DNA from: Elephas maximus indicus
Lineage: Eukaryota > Chordata > Mammalia > Proboscidea > Elephantidae
Length of the DNA: 64,000 nucleotides
Assembly: GCF_024166365.1 (NCBI RefSeq)
Contig: NC_064831.1
Coordinates: 52,391,768 to 52,455,767, forward strand
Direction of reading: 5' to 3'
Shown here piece by piece: positions 11,214 to 22,300 of the stretch. Position 1 is the first letter of the stretch; every line of letters starts with the position of its first letter. Below the pieces are notes generated by a model. That model saw only the letters and a list, made by a program, of their open reading frames with translations, had not been told where the DNA came from and did not search any database. Position numbers and translations under genes: made by a program.

Positions 11214-11469
11214 AGAGCCCTGGTGGCGCAAGTGAACTTTGGCATTTTGAAGTATCTGTGGTAATAGATGAAGACAAACATATGGCAACTGCGTCGCCAG
11301 GCTGTTAACTGAAAGGTCAGCGGTTCGAACCCACCAGCTACTCCATGGGAGAAAGATGTGGCAATCAGCTTCCGCAAAGATTTACAGCCTTGGAAAACCC
11401 ACGGGGCAGTTCTGCTTTGTCCTGTAGGATCGTTAAGAGTCACAAACAACCCGATGGCAACGAGTTTTA
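11214..11469 (+). mobile_element. AfroSINE with foreign segment replacing part of its head
   Basis: The SINE begins GAGCCCTGGTGGCGCA and resumes at CAGGCTGTTAACTGAAAGG. Between them, the usual GTGGTTAAGCGC region is replaced by about 70 bp not found in other copies. Perfect 11-bp duplicates GGGGTTTCTGC flank the whole element at 11203-11213 and 11470-11480. Confidence 0.9.
11230..11288 (+). repeat. 59-bp segment duplicated at 11984-12042
   Basis: It matches 11984-12042 in the same orientation at 50 of 59 positions, and all nine differences are transitions. Shared core: AATAGATGAAGACAAAC. Confidence 0.85.
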
Positions 11470-11480
11470 GGGGTTTCTGC

Positions 11481-12990
11481 TGGGATTTTCCATGACCTAG
11501 CCTGACGTTCTCAGGAAACAGAGCTGTGCATTGGCCCTTGGTGACTGTATGTGACAAATTCTTCCAAGCCTGAATCCTAGAGGACACCTTTCCCTGCTTT
11601 CAGGATCGAAGCAGATTGTCTCCTATTTTTATCTTCCTTAGATCATTTAAGCCAGTTTCTAGGAAGCCTGGGCAATCACACACCCATTGTTTTGCTGCTG
11701 GGTTTCCCAGCACCCTCCCCAAAGATCCAGATCTTTATACGTGCAGGGAAAATCCCCAAACAACTAAGCCCAGAGCTCCCAAATTTCTTCCAAACCCAAA
11801 TCCACAGATTGAAAGAGCACCTGAATTATTCTTTCATGACAGTTTTGTGCATTAGGGAAAGAGAGTGGCACCTAGAGCGAGATATTTGATGTTGGACTCA
11901 CCAATTAAGTTTTATACCTTAGATTTCTCAAGGCTAAAATAGGTATGTTGTAGATATCAGACAAATAACAGGTCTTATTACCAAAGTGAGCTTTGACATT
12001 TTAAAATATTTGTGGCAATAGATGAAGACAAACGTACAGCAAAACACCTTAAAAACAGAAGAGTCCTCAAGCCGAGTGGCTTTCAGTTGTTTTTCTTAGA
12101 ATGACCCATGGTAAGTAATACACTTACATCACAATCCAGCTCACCTAGGAAACTAAAAAGTTGCATGAAGCATCACTTGCCCTTACTGCATGTAACACAT
12201 GCTGATGTTCCTTATTCCATTTCATTCCATTCCATTTTATTTAAAAAAAAAAAAAAAATCTGGCCATGACCCACTATGCTCCACATGAATGGAAAATTCT
12301 AACTCATTAGATTCTTTTTCTAAATGTGTTTAGCAGGAAGTCTGTCTAATTCATTGACGTCAGGGGAAGTCAGGCAGCCATGGACAACTCAGAAGGAAGT
12401 GATTTCTCTCCAGGAGCTTAACATGAATGTAAACCCAGCCTTAGCCACACATTCATTGCGTTTTACCACCAGAACAGAAGTCCTAAATCCTGCTTTACAA
12501 CTGCTTACCATGTGGTAGCATTTGGGCAACCTCTGAGATGTCCCACTGACATAGACTTGTCTCTGGCTGAGCCATAAAATGGCATATGTCCCAACATCTC
12601 TATTTGTATCCTTCAGGACAGCATTAGTGATTTTTCTATTTTAAGCCAGGAAGGATATGCATTCGCATAATGAGGCTATCTCAGAGCCCTCTAATTGCCA
12701 ATGGGTTTGGTGTGATAGGCAGGCACTTAATAGGTCACATTGTCAAATGAGTTCCTCAAATATTTAATCAGCTGTGTGTAGAGCCTAGCCACAGGGTTCT
12801 GTCTGAATAGGGTTCTACCTATCATGGCTAAGAGTTGCTATGGGTTACAGCTCTCCTGTCAAACATGAAAAAGCTGGATTTGGGAGATGGCTTCCCTTTG
12901 CCTGGAGAAAGATTAGCACCCAAGACACTTGGATAAAAGGTCCGTAACTCTTCCGTGCTTGCCACACCTGGGCTTAACAGTTTGCTTCAT
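11481..12990. other. Intergenic sequence with second copy of the 59-bp segment
   Basis: Holds the partner segment at 11984-12042 and an A-run at about 12243-12257 after CATTCCATTCCATT. No gene is visible. Confidence 0.4.
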
Positions 12991-13200
12991 TCATTGAGGG
13001 AAAAGCACGTACTCTGCACCAAGCATGTGCTTAGAGCCTTCATCACAGTTAAAGTCATTTGTCCAAGGATATCCAGTGAAAGAACTGGGATTCCAAATTG
13101 AACGCCATCTAGCTTGTCGTGAGTGTCCACCACGTGCCAGGCAGTTGGGGAAAATGCAGTTTAAACAAGATCCTTTGAAGGAGCTCATAGTCTAGTGGGG
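12990..13200 (-). repeat. MIR/L2-like degraded repeat
   Basis: GTCATTTGTCCAAGGATATCC and CGTGCCAGGCAGTTGGGG followed by GGAGCTCATAGTCTAGTGGG are reverse-oriented MIR and L2 3'-end signatures. Confidence 0.5.
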
Positions 13201-13439
13201 AAGACGTATTTGTAAACATTTATTTAGATAGACTTAGAAAAGGCTTAGCATGACTGGAATGTGCAAAGCAATTCAGTCTTGAGTTTTCATGATGTTGATA
13301 TATAGGCAGGGATTCCCAATTGTCATGGGAATTTGAGAAGAAAGACTTATAAAAATTGCAAGTCAGATTCTCAGTGAATTGAAATTCATTTTTTGGTGAT
13401 GAAATCCTAGTATTTCTAAGCTTTCCTCTCCCTTTTTTT

Positions 13440-13630
13440 TGTACTATGGTAAAAGATATATTTGTGTGTGTACATATATGCGCATAACATAAAATTTACT
13501 GTTTTAACCATTTCAAGTGTATAATTCAGTGGTGTTAAGTACATCCACAATGTTGTGTAATCACCATCTCTATCTATTTCCAGAACTTCTACATCATCCT
13601 AAACACAAACGCTACCTCCCCTTCTTTCTA
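13440..13630 (-). mobile_element. L1 3'-end fragment (old L1M type)
   Basis: ATAACATAAAATTTACTGTT, then ATTCAGTGGTGTTAAGTACA, then TGTGTAATCACCATCTC is the reversed 3' UTR of old mammalian L1s. Confidence 0.75.
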
Positions 13631-13865
13631 GGAGAATCAAATTCATGCACCTCCTCGGTTCCTTTCGTGGTGTCCTCTTTTCCGTGGCACTAATCTTGAC
13701 ATCTGTGAACCTAATAATGGGACACTAATTTCTTTTCCTCAAACATTACAAAGGCAGAAAAGAAGGCTAAATTTAGCTCTGCTTTCTCCCTGTCTCCAAA
13801 CTAGCTCACACAGTCCAGAGATTCCCTGGACATTTTTCATGTCTTCTCAGGCCCAACGCCGTCTC

Positions 13866-14065
13866 CAACCAGCTACTGTGGAGTGAGTTCCAGCTCCTAG
13901 TGACTCCACGGGTGTCAGAGGAGAACTGTGCGGCACAGAGCTAGCAATGGCTGGTTTTTTGGAAGTAGATCACCAAGGGCTTTCTGAGGCACCTCTGGGT
14001 GGATGCGAACCTCCAGCCTTTTGTCTAGCAGCCAAGGCATTAACCCTTTGCACCATCCAGGGAGC
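13866..14065 (-). mobile_element. AfroSINE, divergent subtype
   Basis: Reversed copy with TTTTTTGGAAGTAGATCACC, GGCACCTCTGGGTGGATGCG and GCACCATCCAGGGAGC. Confidence 0.82.
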
Positions 14066-14796
14066 AAGTGGCTCTTCGCCCAAAGTTTCCACAAAATACT
14101 AATTGAGTATCATAGACTCTGACGGGGTCCTGTGCCCATCCCAGAGCCAATCGCTGTGGCCAGGAGGAAGGCAGTGTGCTGCTGGACCTGGGTGTGGGAC
14201 ATGTGCTCCATATTAATAATAAAGATATTACTATTAACTATTAGTAGTAGTAAATAATAATAGTAAAGAAAAGAAGGAAAGACTGAAAATACTATCAGTA
14301 GAAATCGGATGAACAGGTGCTGGGAATTAACTACCACGCGCATATAAGGCCCTACCCAGAGACTCACAGAAATCTTGAGGAGAGCATTTTATTTTTTTAC
14401 AAGTTTTTTTTAGATCAGGAATTTAAGTCAAAAATTTATGTAGATCTTAAGAGGCAGAGAGGCCTCATTTAGCATCTGATTTACAAAGGGGAAAGAAATG
14501 AGGTTAAGACGTGGATTTACCATGAAACTCATGAAGCTTTAACTTCCCGTATTTGACAGCAATTCTAAAATGTCACATGACATGACCAATAATGAGCCAT
14601 AGCCTGAAACAAACTTTTTTAAACTATCGGTAATAAAAAAAATTTCAATCATCCATGCTAAAGGAAAGACTTGTTTTGTCCTCTGTCTAAAAAATATTAC
14701 AAAATCATTGTCTGTAAGGATGTGATCAAAATGGATACAGTGAACAACCTGAGAAAAGTACTATAGAGGTGTGTCAGGTATGAATGATAAGGACGT
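14066..14796. other. Intergenic sequence with AT-rich simple repeat
   Basis: A degenerate (TAA)n tract occupies about 14213-14272. T-rich and A-rich runs follow. No gene is visible. Confidence 0.45.
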
Positions 14797-14808
14797 TATG
14801 TTATTTTC

Positions 14809-14973
14809 GGAAACCCTGGCGGCGTAGTGGTTAAGTGCTACCGCTGCTACCCAAGAGGTCAGCAGTTCGAATCCGCCAGGCACTCCTTGGAAACTCTATG
14901 GGACAGTTCTACTCTGTCCTGTAGGGTCGCTAGGAGTTGGAATCGACTCGATGGCAGTGGGTTTGGTTTTGGG
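14809..14973 (+). mobile_element. AfroSINE, young copy
   Basis: A near-consensus copy with perfect 12-bp target-site duplicates TATGTTATTTTC at 14797-14808 and 14974-14985. Confidence 0.93.
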
Positions 14974-14985
14974 TATGTTATTTTC

Positions 14986-16397
14986 CTGGATATCGAAATG
15001 TTTGTGTTGTCAGTTCTCTCCAATTTGTAATTTGTTATGACTTCTTTTCTTATCTAATTAAATATTCACGTTTGTACGCATACCAAGATCCCAGGTAGGG
15101 GAAAGTGTCTGTGGTCCTGCGTTCCCAGGATAAGTCCCAAGTTCACTTTCCTTGGACCAGCTTAAGTGTCCACCCCTTGAATCAACCATGCCATGGGAAA
15201 GAGACGTGTTGACTGGCTGAAGCCAGTCAAGGCCCACTCCTGGAGCTGGGGTGGGGTTGATCCCCCCCAAACCACACCAGAGAATAGAGATGGAAAAATT
15301 GTTTTTAAAGGAGACCTGATGTGCTGGTACCAGGAAGGACCAGAATAAATGCTGGACAGAAAGCAGTAGGTATCCCAGAACTGGGATTAGGGTGAGCCAA
15401 GTGAGACACTCGCCTGAGATGCTAAATCTAAGACAGCATCATAAAAACTCAGTAACAAGATAAATAATGCTTTAATGCAGTATGTCTTAAAAAATTAAAT
15501 TGGCAAACTACTTCCTGCAGGCTAGCTTCCTGTTTTGTTCTGTTTTTTATTTGTTTGTTTTTTCAGTAATATTTTGTTGTGTTTTTGGTGATAGTTTACA
15601 CAGCTGTTTAGGTTCCCATTCAATGATTTCTACACAAACTGTTCAATGACACTGATTTTTTTTCATATAGGTGATTTTTTTTTAAAGGAGCACAGTACTT
15701 ATGGGTGATAATCATTATTTTATGAGCTGATTTGTTATTTAGCTAAAGGCAACATCAGAAGTTTATTTCAGTACTGCTACCTGTTTTTATAAGTAAACTT
15801 TTATTACAATGGCCCCACCTGTCTATGGCCAGGCTATCTCCCTTGGAGGATAAGTTCTGCCTCATAACTGCCTACAAAATTGTTGATGTTTCAGAAGAAA
15901 CTGTCTGGGGCCCTGAGCATGCTTTTAACCCAGGAATTGTGCAATTTTCTTATCCTATAACTCTAAGTTGGCCTCCAGGTTCTGGAAGGTGTGGGGAGGG
16001 CAGAGGATACCCAATTTCACTAGTGATTAAGATTTCCCATCATATTAGTAGCACAAGCTGCTTACTAGCAAATGATTTGGAAGAAATAGGAATGATGGGG
16101 GTCTTTGCCTCTGTTCAATATTTCTAGCCCTACACCCATGCTCACCCACCCCAAGTTGATCAAGGCTCAGCCACCTTGCTGGGAGGGAATGTGAGATCTG
16201 CTGGAGGAAGATGGAAGAAGAGGCAGCTCCTACGTGGTTTGCTTCCAGCCCAAGAGGCCTTGCCATCCTGTGTGGGTGTGTTGGGCCATAGTTGCTGAGC
16301 CAGTCTTTACCCTCCATGAGAGCTCATAAAAATCTACCCACTCTTATGCTGGCAGAAGCTAGTGCCTAGCAGTAGCCCTAAGTATTAGTGAAAGAAG
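14986..16397. other. Intergenic sequence with possible short L1 3' end
   Basis: Bases about 15560-15650 (GTTGTGTTTTTGGTGATAG, TTCTACACAAACTGTTCAAT) resemble a reversed afrotherian L1 3' end. The rest is unclassified and holds no gene. Confidence 0.4.
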
Positions 16398-16916
16398 TGT
16401 CTTAATCATCTGGTGTTACCATACTGGAAATACCACAAGTGGATGGCTTCGACAAATAGTTTATTCTCTCACAGTCTAGGAGGCTAGAAGTCCAAATTCA
16501 GGGTGCCCACTCCGGGGGAAGGCTTTCTCTCTCTCTTGGCCCTGGGGGAAAATCTTTGTCATCAGTCTTCCCCAGTTGAGGAGCTTCTCAGCACAGGAGC
16601 CCCAGGTCCAAAGGATGCGCTATTCTCCTGGCTCTTATTTCTTGGTGGTATGATGTCCCTATGTCTCTCTGCTTGCATCTCTCTTTTATATCTCAAAAGA
16701 GATTGATTTAAGACACAACCTAGTCTTGTAGATTGAGTCCTGCCTCATTAACATAACTGCCACTAATCCCACCTCATTAACATCATAGAGGTAGGATTTA
16801 TAACACATAGGAAAACCATATCAGATGACAAAATGGTGGGAAATCACACAATACTGGGAATCATAGACTAGCCAAGTTGATGTACATTTTGGGGGGACAC
16901 AATTCAACCTGTAACA
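16398..16916 (-). mobile_element. Solo LTR, MaLR-like afrotherian family (copy 2)
   Basis: The plus strand runs from TGTCTTAATCATCTGG to TCAACCTGTAACA. AGAAG (16393-16397) and GGAAG (16917-16921) are a decayed 5-bp duplication. It shares order and length with the copies at 4068 and 32424. Confidence 0.8.
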
Positions 16917-17084
16917 GGAAGAAACGCATCTTTCTAACTCATGTGCGTGACCAGTTAGCCAGTATTTCATTAACAGGAGTCAGAGGTAACTGAGAAAATG
17001 ACTAGTAAGACAGATTATCCAAAAACCTCATTTTAAATAAAAGGCTATGTTTCCTTCTAAGAAAGGCATCCCTGGAATTGCTAA

Positions 17085-17235
17085 TAAGAGCCATTTGTCA
17101 GCGGTGTGATCCTGGGCAAGTCACATGGACACTTAACCATGTGGGGGTTCAGTTTTTCTCTGTGTAAAGTAAGGGGCTGGACTTGAGAGGTCATCTCTGA
17201 GGTCCTTCCCAGGTCTGGCACACTGTAATTCTACC
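17085..17235 (+). repeat. MIR SINE
   Basis: GTGATCCTGGGCAAGTCACA is followed by a decayed CCTCAGTTT block and GAGGTCCTTCCCAGGTCTGG. Confidence 0.75.
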
Positions 17236-17479
17236 AGCTGGGGTGTCACTGCCCCTCTTCCCTTCCCAAGCAGAGGTTGGGAGCTCAACACAGCTGTGGG
17301 GCCCAGAGAGTTGGGCAGAAAATACGGCTTCACTTGTCTATACCGGCAAGAGAGAGGACCTAAGTCCAAAATAAATATGGGTTTATTTTAAAATAAATTT
17401 CTCACCTAGTGTTTAGATTTATTTTCCTTAAATAATCTTGGGAATATATTTCCAAACAAAATTTCTTTCCTCACACCTG

Positions 17480-17850
17480 TGCTAGTTTGGGTCCTCTGAG
17501 AAGCAGACACCAAGATGGGACTAGACATGCAAGAGACTGATCGGGGAAAACACTTGTGAGGCAAAGGGAAGCCAGAGGAGGGGGGGAGAGCCTCAGACTT
17601 CCATGCAGGTCTGACACCTATGAAAAGAGAGGGAAATAAGAAGGGCTGGGTAGAAAGAACCTTAGCCTGCAGCAAGTCTAAGAATGTCTCAGTTACTCCA
17701 TAGGGTGTCCTCAAGTTAAAGTTGCCTGCCATAGGAGTCCCACATTTCACAGCAATGGATCTGCACTGGTATCCCCACCATGCAGTCACTGGCTGGGCAG
17801 TTTCTGTCCACCAGGAGCTCCAAACCAGTGATAGACGTGATGTCTTCAAA
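17480..17850. repeat. Possible ancient interspersed repeat, unclassified
   Basis: AAGCAGACACCAAGATGGGA, ATGCAAGAGACTGATCGGGG and a purine-rich middle recall an old mammal-wide repeat that I cannot name. The minus-strand ORF across it shows no protein domain. Confidence 0.35.
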
Positions 17851-18329
17851 AGACTGGTGCACAGAATGGCAGCCCCATAACATTATCACACCCTGGATAA
17901 ATCAGTAACTAGTCTCTATCAGCTGGGTGCAAAAAGGCATTGTTATGACTATTACCAATAGGCAATAAATATAAAGTTTCAGGGTGGTGGGTTCCGAGAC
18001 ATACACACATCCTACTTCCTCCCTCAGTCCTTACTTGCCGGGAGCTCAATCTGCTTTTTTTTCAGGCTAAAACCAAGAAATGTGACTCAGCTCAGACTGC
18101 AGCATGGTTTCCTGTAAAGGCCAAACCTAAATATGGAAGAGTTCAGTCCTACCGTCAAACCCTTCTGAGCTACAATTTCATCTGTTAGCCATTCATCTTG
18201 GCTATGCACACAAACCACAGGGGCCATGGCAAGCACAATCCCCCTGTAGATACGGCAACAGGAAGAAAAGTCAAAGGCTTTGTGGAATGTGTAGGAAAGA
18301 CCAGGCTTTCCATCCCAATTTTGCCTTTT

Positions 18330-18510
18330 CCCAGCCAGATGACTTTGAACAAATTATTAAATCTCTCAAGGGCCTGATTTCCTCATCTGTGCTTTGGAAA
18401 TAATAGCACCTGCCTTGCAAAGTGGTTGTGAAAATTAAAAGGGATCATACACGTGCGAATGTCATCTAGCACTGTGCCAAGTTCATAGTTGGTATTCTAT
18501 AAAGACTGAG
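18330..18510 (+). repeat. MIR SINE
   Basis: GATTTCCTCATCTGTGC, AATAATAGCACCTGCCTTGC and GCACTGTGCCAAGTTCATAG occur in MIR order. Confidence 0.82.
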
Positions 18511-18830
18511 GCTCCCTACCTCCAAATATGAGAAAATTATCTTCCCCAGAGTTAGAACAAAACTAGTGTTGACAACTTTGTGCAAGTCAGAAAACTTCAG
18601 TTTCTACTGAGATTCCACATTTCTACCCTGTTTATGTTCCCAGAGCCTTCAACAGCGGCCAAAACCTGCTTCCTGGGAGGTTCTAGTATCAATTTTTCAC
18701 AACTCGATGTGAATTTCCACTCTTCACTCATTTCTTCCTGAAGCATGGCATGATAACTACTCTGTCTCACCTTGGAAAAGGAAGGTTTTACCTCTTGGTG
18801 AAGAAAATCTCAACAGTAAGGATCCTTCTA

Positions 18831-18967
18831 ACAACCAACCCATTGCCATCAAATCGATTCCAACTCATAGCGACCCTGTAGGGTTTCTAAGGAGTGGCAG
18901 GTGGATTCAAATTTCTGACCTTTTGGTTAGCAACTGAATTCTTAACTACTGTACCACCAGGGTTCTG
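18831..18967 (-). mobile_element. AfroSINE, minus orientation
   Basis: Reversed copy ending CACCAGGGTTCTG, with perfect 12-bp duplicates AGGATCCTTCTA at 18819-18830 and 18968-18979. Part of the body is deleted. Confidence 0.92.
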
Positions 18968-19200
18968 AGGATCCTTCTAGTGCCCCCAAATAGGCTGATG
19001 TCTCCCTTGCACAAGGGTGGCCCCAGCTGGAGTAGTACTGGAAGTGGGAAGGATTATCCTCCCAGAGGATTGCAAACATCTCTCTTTTCGATTTACATCT
19101 TACCTTGGACCTGAATATCTCTAAAACAGGCACATGCCCCGTTTATTTGATATAAATTTATTTTAGTTCAAATTTATAACCATTACATATTATAACCTGA

Positions 19201-19370
19201 GAAACCCTGGTGGTGTAATGGTTAAGAGCTAAGGCTGCTAACCAAGAGGTCGGCAGTTTGAATCCACCAGGTGCTCCTAGGAAACCCTATGGGGCAGTTC
19301 TACTCTGTCCTACAGGGTCACTATGAGTCGGAATCGACTCAAGGCAACAGGTTTGGTTTTTTGTGTTTTT
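19201..19370 (+). mobile_element. AfroSINE, young copy
   Basis: A near-consensus copy with perfect 12-bp duplicates ATTATAACCTGA at 19189-19200 and 19371-19382. Confidence 0.93.
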
Positions 19371-19669
19371 ATTATAACCTGAAAGAGTATATGAACAAGA
19401 AGTTGTTTTGAAATTAAGGTATTAGATGACAGTTGCATTTCCTATCATCTTCAGGATCCTTTTATTATTACGATGTCATTGTTGTTGTGTATGGGTTATT
19501 CAGTATCAGGAAAACCCTGTCACACAGATAAGAACTGTTCATGGTTTCAGTCTTTTAACGACTCTTTTGTCAATCTCATGAGACTCTTTGATAAAACTGC
19601 CACTAAAGCTTGAAAGAAAGATGGAAGCAAATTTCTGCTTCAAAAAGAATTACTAGCATGAAATACTGC

Positions 19670-19745
19670 TCACATGAATATATATGTATACTTGTATATA
19701 ACTCAACCCCGAACCCAGTGCCATCGAGTATATATACATATACAA
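19670..19745. repeat. TA-rich microsatellite with a trapped AfroSINE tail piece
   Basis: ATATATGTATACTTGTATAT and TATATATACATATAC tracts surround a ~25-bp AfroSINE tail fragment (CCCAGTGCCATCGAGT). Confidence 0.65.
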
Positions 19746-21003
19746 AAGCAAAGATGTCAATTTGAGGACTAAGGTGCACCTGACCCAAGCCATATTTTCA
19801 GTTATCTCATATGCATGTGAAAGCTGGACAATGAATAAGGAAGACCAAAGAAGAATTGATACCTTTGAATTACAGTATTGGCGAAGAATACTGAATTTAC
19901 ATACCATGGACTGCCAGAACAATGAACAAGGCTGTCTTGGAAAAAATACAGCCAGAATGCTCCTTGGACATGAGGATGGCGAGGCTTTGTCTCACATACT
20001 TTGGACATGTTCTCGGAGAAACCAGTCCCTGGAGAAGGATATCATGCTTGGCGGCTTAGTTATCTAGGGCTGCTATACCAGAAACACCACAAGTGGATGG
20101 CTTTAACAGATGTTTACCCTCTCACAGCTTAGGAGACTAGAAGTCCAAATTCAGGGTGCCAGCTCCAGGGGAATGCTTTCTCTATCTGTCAGCTCTAAAG
20201 GAAGGTCCTTGTCGTTAATCTTCACCTGGTCTAGGAGCCTTTGAGCACAGGGATCCCTGGTCCAAAGGACAGATGCTCCTGGCTCTTATTGCTTGGTGGT
20301 AATGAGATCCCAAAAAATATGTGTCAACTTGGCTAGGCCATCATTCCAGTATTGTGTGATTGTCCACCATTTTGTCATCTGAAGTGATTTTCCTATGTGT
20401 TGTTAATCCTACCTCTATGATATTAATGAGGCAGAATTAAAGGTAGCTATTTTTTTTTATGTTAATGAGACAGGACTCAATCTTCAAGATTACGTTGTGT
20501 CTTATGTCAACCTCTTTTGAGATATAAAAGAGAGAAGCGAACAGAAAGACAGGGGAACCTCATTACCACCAAGCAATAAGAGCCAGGCATGCTCATCCTT
20601 TGGACCCAGGGTCCCTGCGCTCAGAAGCTCCTTGACTAGGGGAAGACTGATGACAAGAACTTTTCGCCAGAGCAGACAGAGAAAGAAAGCCGTCCTCTGG
20701 AGCTAGGACCCTGAATTCAGACTTCTAGCCTCCTACATTGTAGGAGAATAAACTTCTGTTTGTTAAAGCCATCCACTTGTAGTATTTATGCTATGGCACC
20801 ACTAGATAACTAAGACACTTGGTAAAGTAGAGGGTCAGCATAAAAGAGGAAGACCCTCGACAAGATGGATTGACACGATGGCTGCAACAACGGGCTAAAA
20901 CATAGCGGTTGTGAGGATGGCACAGGACTTGGCAGTGTTTCATTCTGTTGTACTTAGGGTTGCTATGAGCTGGAACCAACTTGACAGCACCTAACAACAA
21001 CAA
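19743..21003 (+). mobile_element. RTE-type LINE 3' part, split by a fold-back LTR
   Basis: Bases 19743-20051 encode the recognisable CESWTMNKEDQRRIDTFELQ stretch of the RTE C-terminus. After the insertion at 20052-20817 the same element continues (20818-21003) with GGTAAAGTAGAGGGTCAGC and ends in CTAACAACAACAACA. The ORF is broken. Confidence 0.88.
20052..20817. mobile_element. Fold-back (inverted) pair of MaLR-like LTRs
   Basis: Bases about 20052-20312 are the 3' part of the LTR in minus orientation. Bases about 20313-20817 are a nearly complete LTR in plus orientation, with TATAAAAG at 20523-20530 and AATAAA at 20747-20752. The arms around 20290-20312 (CTTGGTGGTAATGAGATCCC) and 20550-20575 (CCTCATTACCACCAAGC) are inverted copies. 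A single 5-bp duplication CTTGG (20047-20051, 20818-20822) flanks the whole unit. Confidence 0.85.
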
Positions 21004-21088
21004 CATACAGATACAAATTTATATGTGTATATATATGTATATGCATACATATATAAATATACATATTTTGTATATACATATATATTTT
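21004..21088. repeat. TA-rich microsatellite between two RTE 3' tails
   Basis: ATATGTGTATATATATGTAT and related tracts. It links the tail of the plus-strand RTE to that of the minus-strand RTE. Confidence 0.8.
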
Positions 21089-21372
21089 GTTGTTGTTGTT
21101 AGGTGCTGTCAAGTCAGCTCCAACCACAGTGATGCTATATATAACAGAATGAAGTGCTGCCTGGTCCTGTGCCATCCTCATCATAGTGGGTATGTTTGAA
21201 CTTATCATTGCAGCCACTGTGTCAATCCACCTCACTGAGGGTCTTCCTCTTTTTTTTTTACTAAGCATGATGTCCTTCTCCAAGAACTGATCCTTCCTTA
21301 TAACGTGTTCAAAGTATGTGAGACAAAAGTCTCACCATCCTTGTTTCGAAGGAGCATTCTGGCTGTACACCT
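21089..21372 (-). mobile_element. RTE-type LINE 3' fragment, tail-to-tail with the preceding RTE
   Basis: Starts TTGTTGTTGTTGTTAGGTGC and contains AAGCATGATGTCCTTCTCCA. It is truncated after GGAGCATTCTGGCTGTAC. Confidence 0.87.
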
Positions 21373-21428
21373 TTCAATATACATATATATAAGTACATAT
21401 ATGTATATAACATATATATATATATATA
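21373..21428. repeat. TA-rich microsatellite
   Basis: Alternating ACATATATATAAG and (TA)n sequence directly before an AfroSINE. Confidence 0.75.
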
Positions 21429-21590
21429 ACCCAAACCCATTGCCATCAAGTCGATTCTGACTCATAGCAACCCTGTAGGACAGAATAAAACTGCCTTATA
21501 CAGTTTCCAAAAAGCAGGCGGTGGATTTGAACTGCTGATCTTTTGATTGGCAGCCATAGCTCTTCATCACTATGCCACCAAGGTTTTCTC
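21429..21590 (-). mobile_element. AfroSINE, minus orientation
   Basis: Begins ACCCAAACCCATTGCCATCA and ends GCCACCAAGGTTTTC. It lies between a TA microsatellite and a CA microsatellite. Confidence 0.88.
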
Positions 21591-21599
21591 AAGTGTGTA

Positions 21600-21634
21600 T
21601 ACACAAACACACATATACACACACACACACACCC
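21600..21634. repeat. (CA)n microsatellite
   Basis: ACACAAACACACATATACAC is followed by a pure (AC) run. Confidence 0.85.
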
Positions 21635-21639
21635 AAAAA

Positions 21640-22175
21640 TCACAGCAAGTGCTTAAACTATTTATTACATGAGGTTTTCACATCACAACATACTTGGCAG
21701 TCACTAGTTATTACACAAGTGACAATTAACCTGAAACAGGAGTGTGTGCCAAGCAGATGTATCTGAGCTTTGCGTGGCCTTTCATCCAATGTGGCACTCA
21801 GGTGCTGCACTAATGCACGCACACACCTGATTTTAAGACAGGCCCAGTGAGGACGGCAACCTTCCAGATCAATACACATGGACAAGGTGTTTAAATACAC
21901 ACATGGGGATGTCCCATCAAGGTTTAATCCAAGGCCACAGTAGACATACACACACAAATACAGATGAATGTGCTCATCGTTCCCATTGGTTAAAATTAGA
22001 GCATAATCTACATGTTTATTCTAGCTGTCTTTTATTACAGTCTAAACAAAAAAAAAAAAAGTTTTTTTTTTTAAACATTCCTTAAATGTTTAATGAGATT
22101 TGACTCCAGAGTTTGCAGACCCCCTGAAGCATCTCTGCAGACCAGTCTGAAAACCATCTAGTGCATCCCAGAACA
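21640..22175. other. Unclassified intergenic sequence
   Basis: An A-run and T-run lie near 22050-22072. No gene is visible. Confidence 0.35.
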
Positions 22176-22300
22176 GATGGTGAAACCAGGCTCAGAGAAG
22201 CTCAGGGACTTGCCCCAGCTTACATACCTCATCAGTGACAGAACCACGGTGAGAACCTTAACCTTCCACCTCCTCAGTGGTCTGACCACTACCCCACAGG
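22176..22300 (-). repeat. MIR SINE, minus orientation
   Basis: GGCTCAGAGAAGCTCAGGGA, CTTGCCCCAGCTTACATACC and CCGCCT-like TGGTCTGACCACTACCCC occur in reversed MIR order. Confidence 0.65.
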
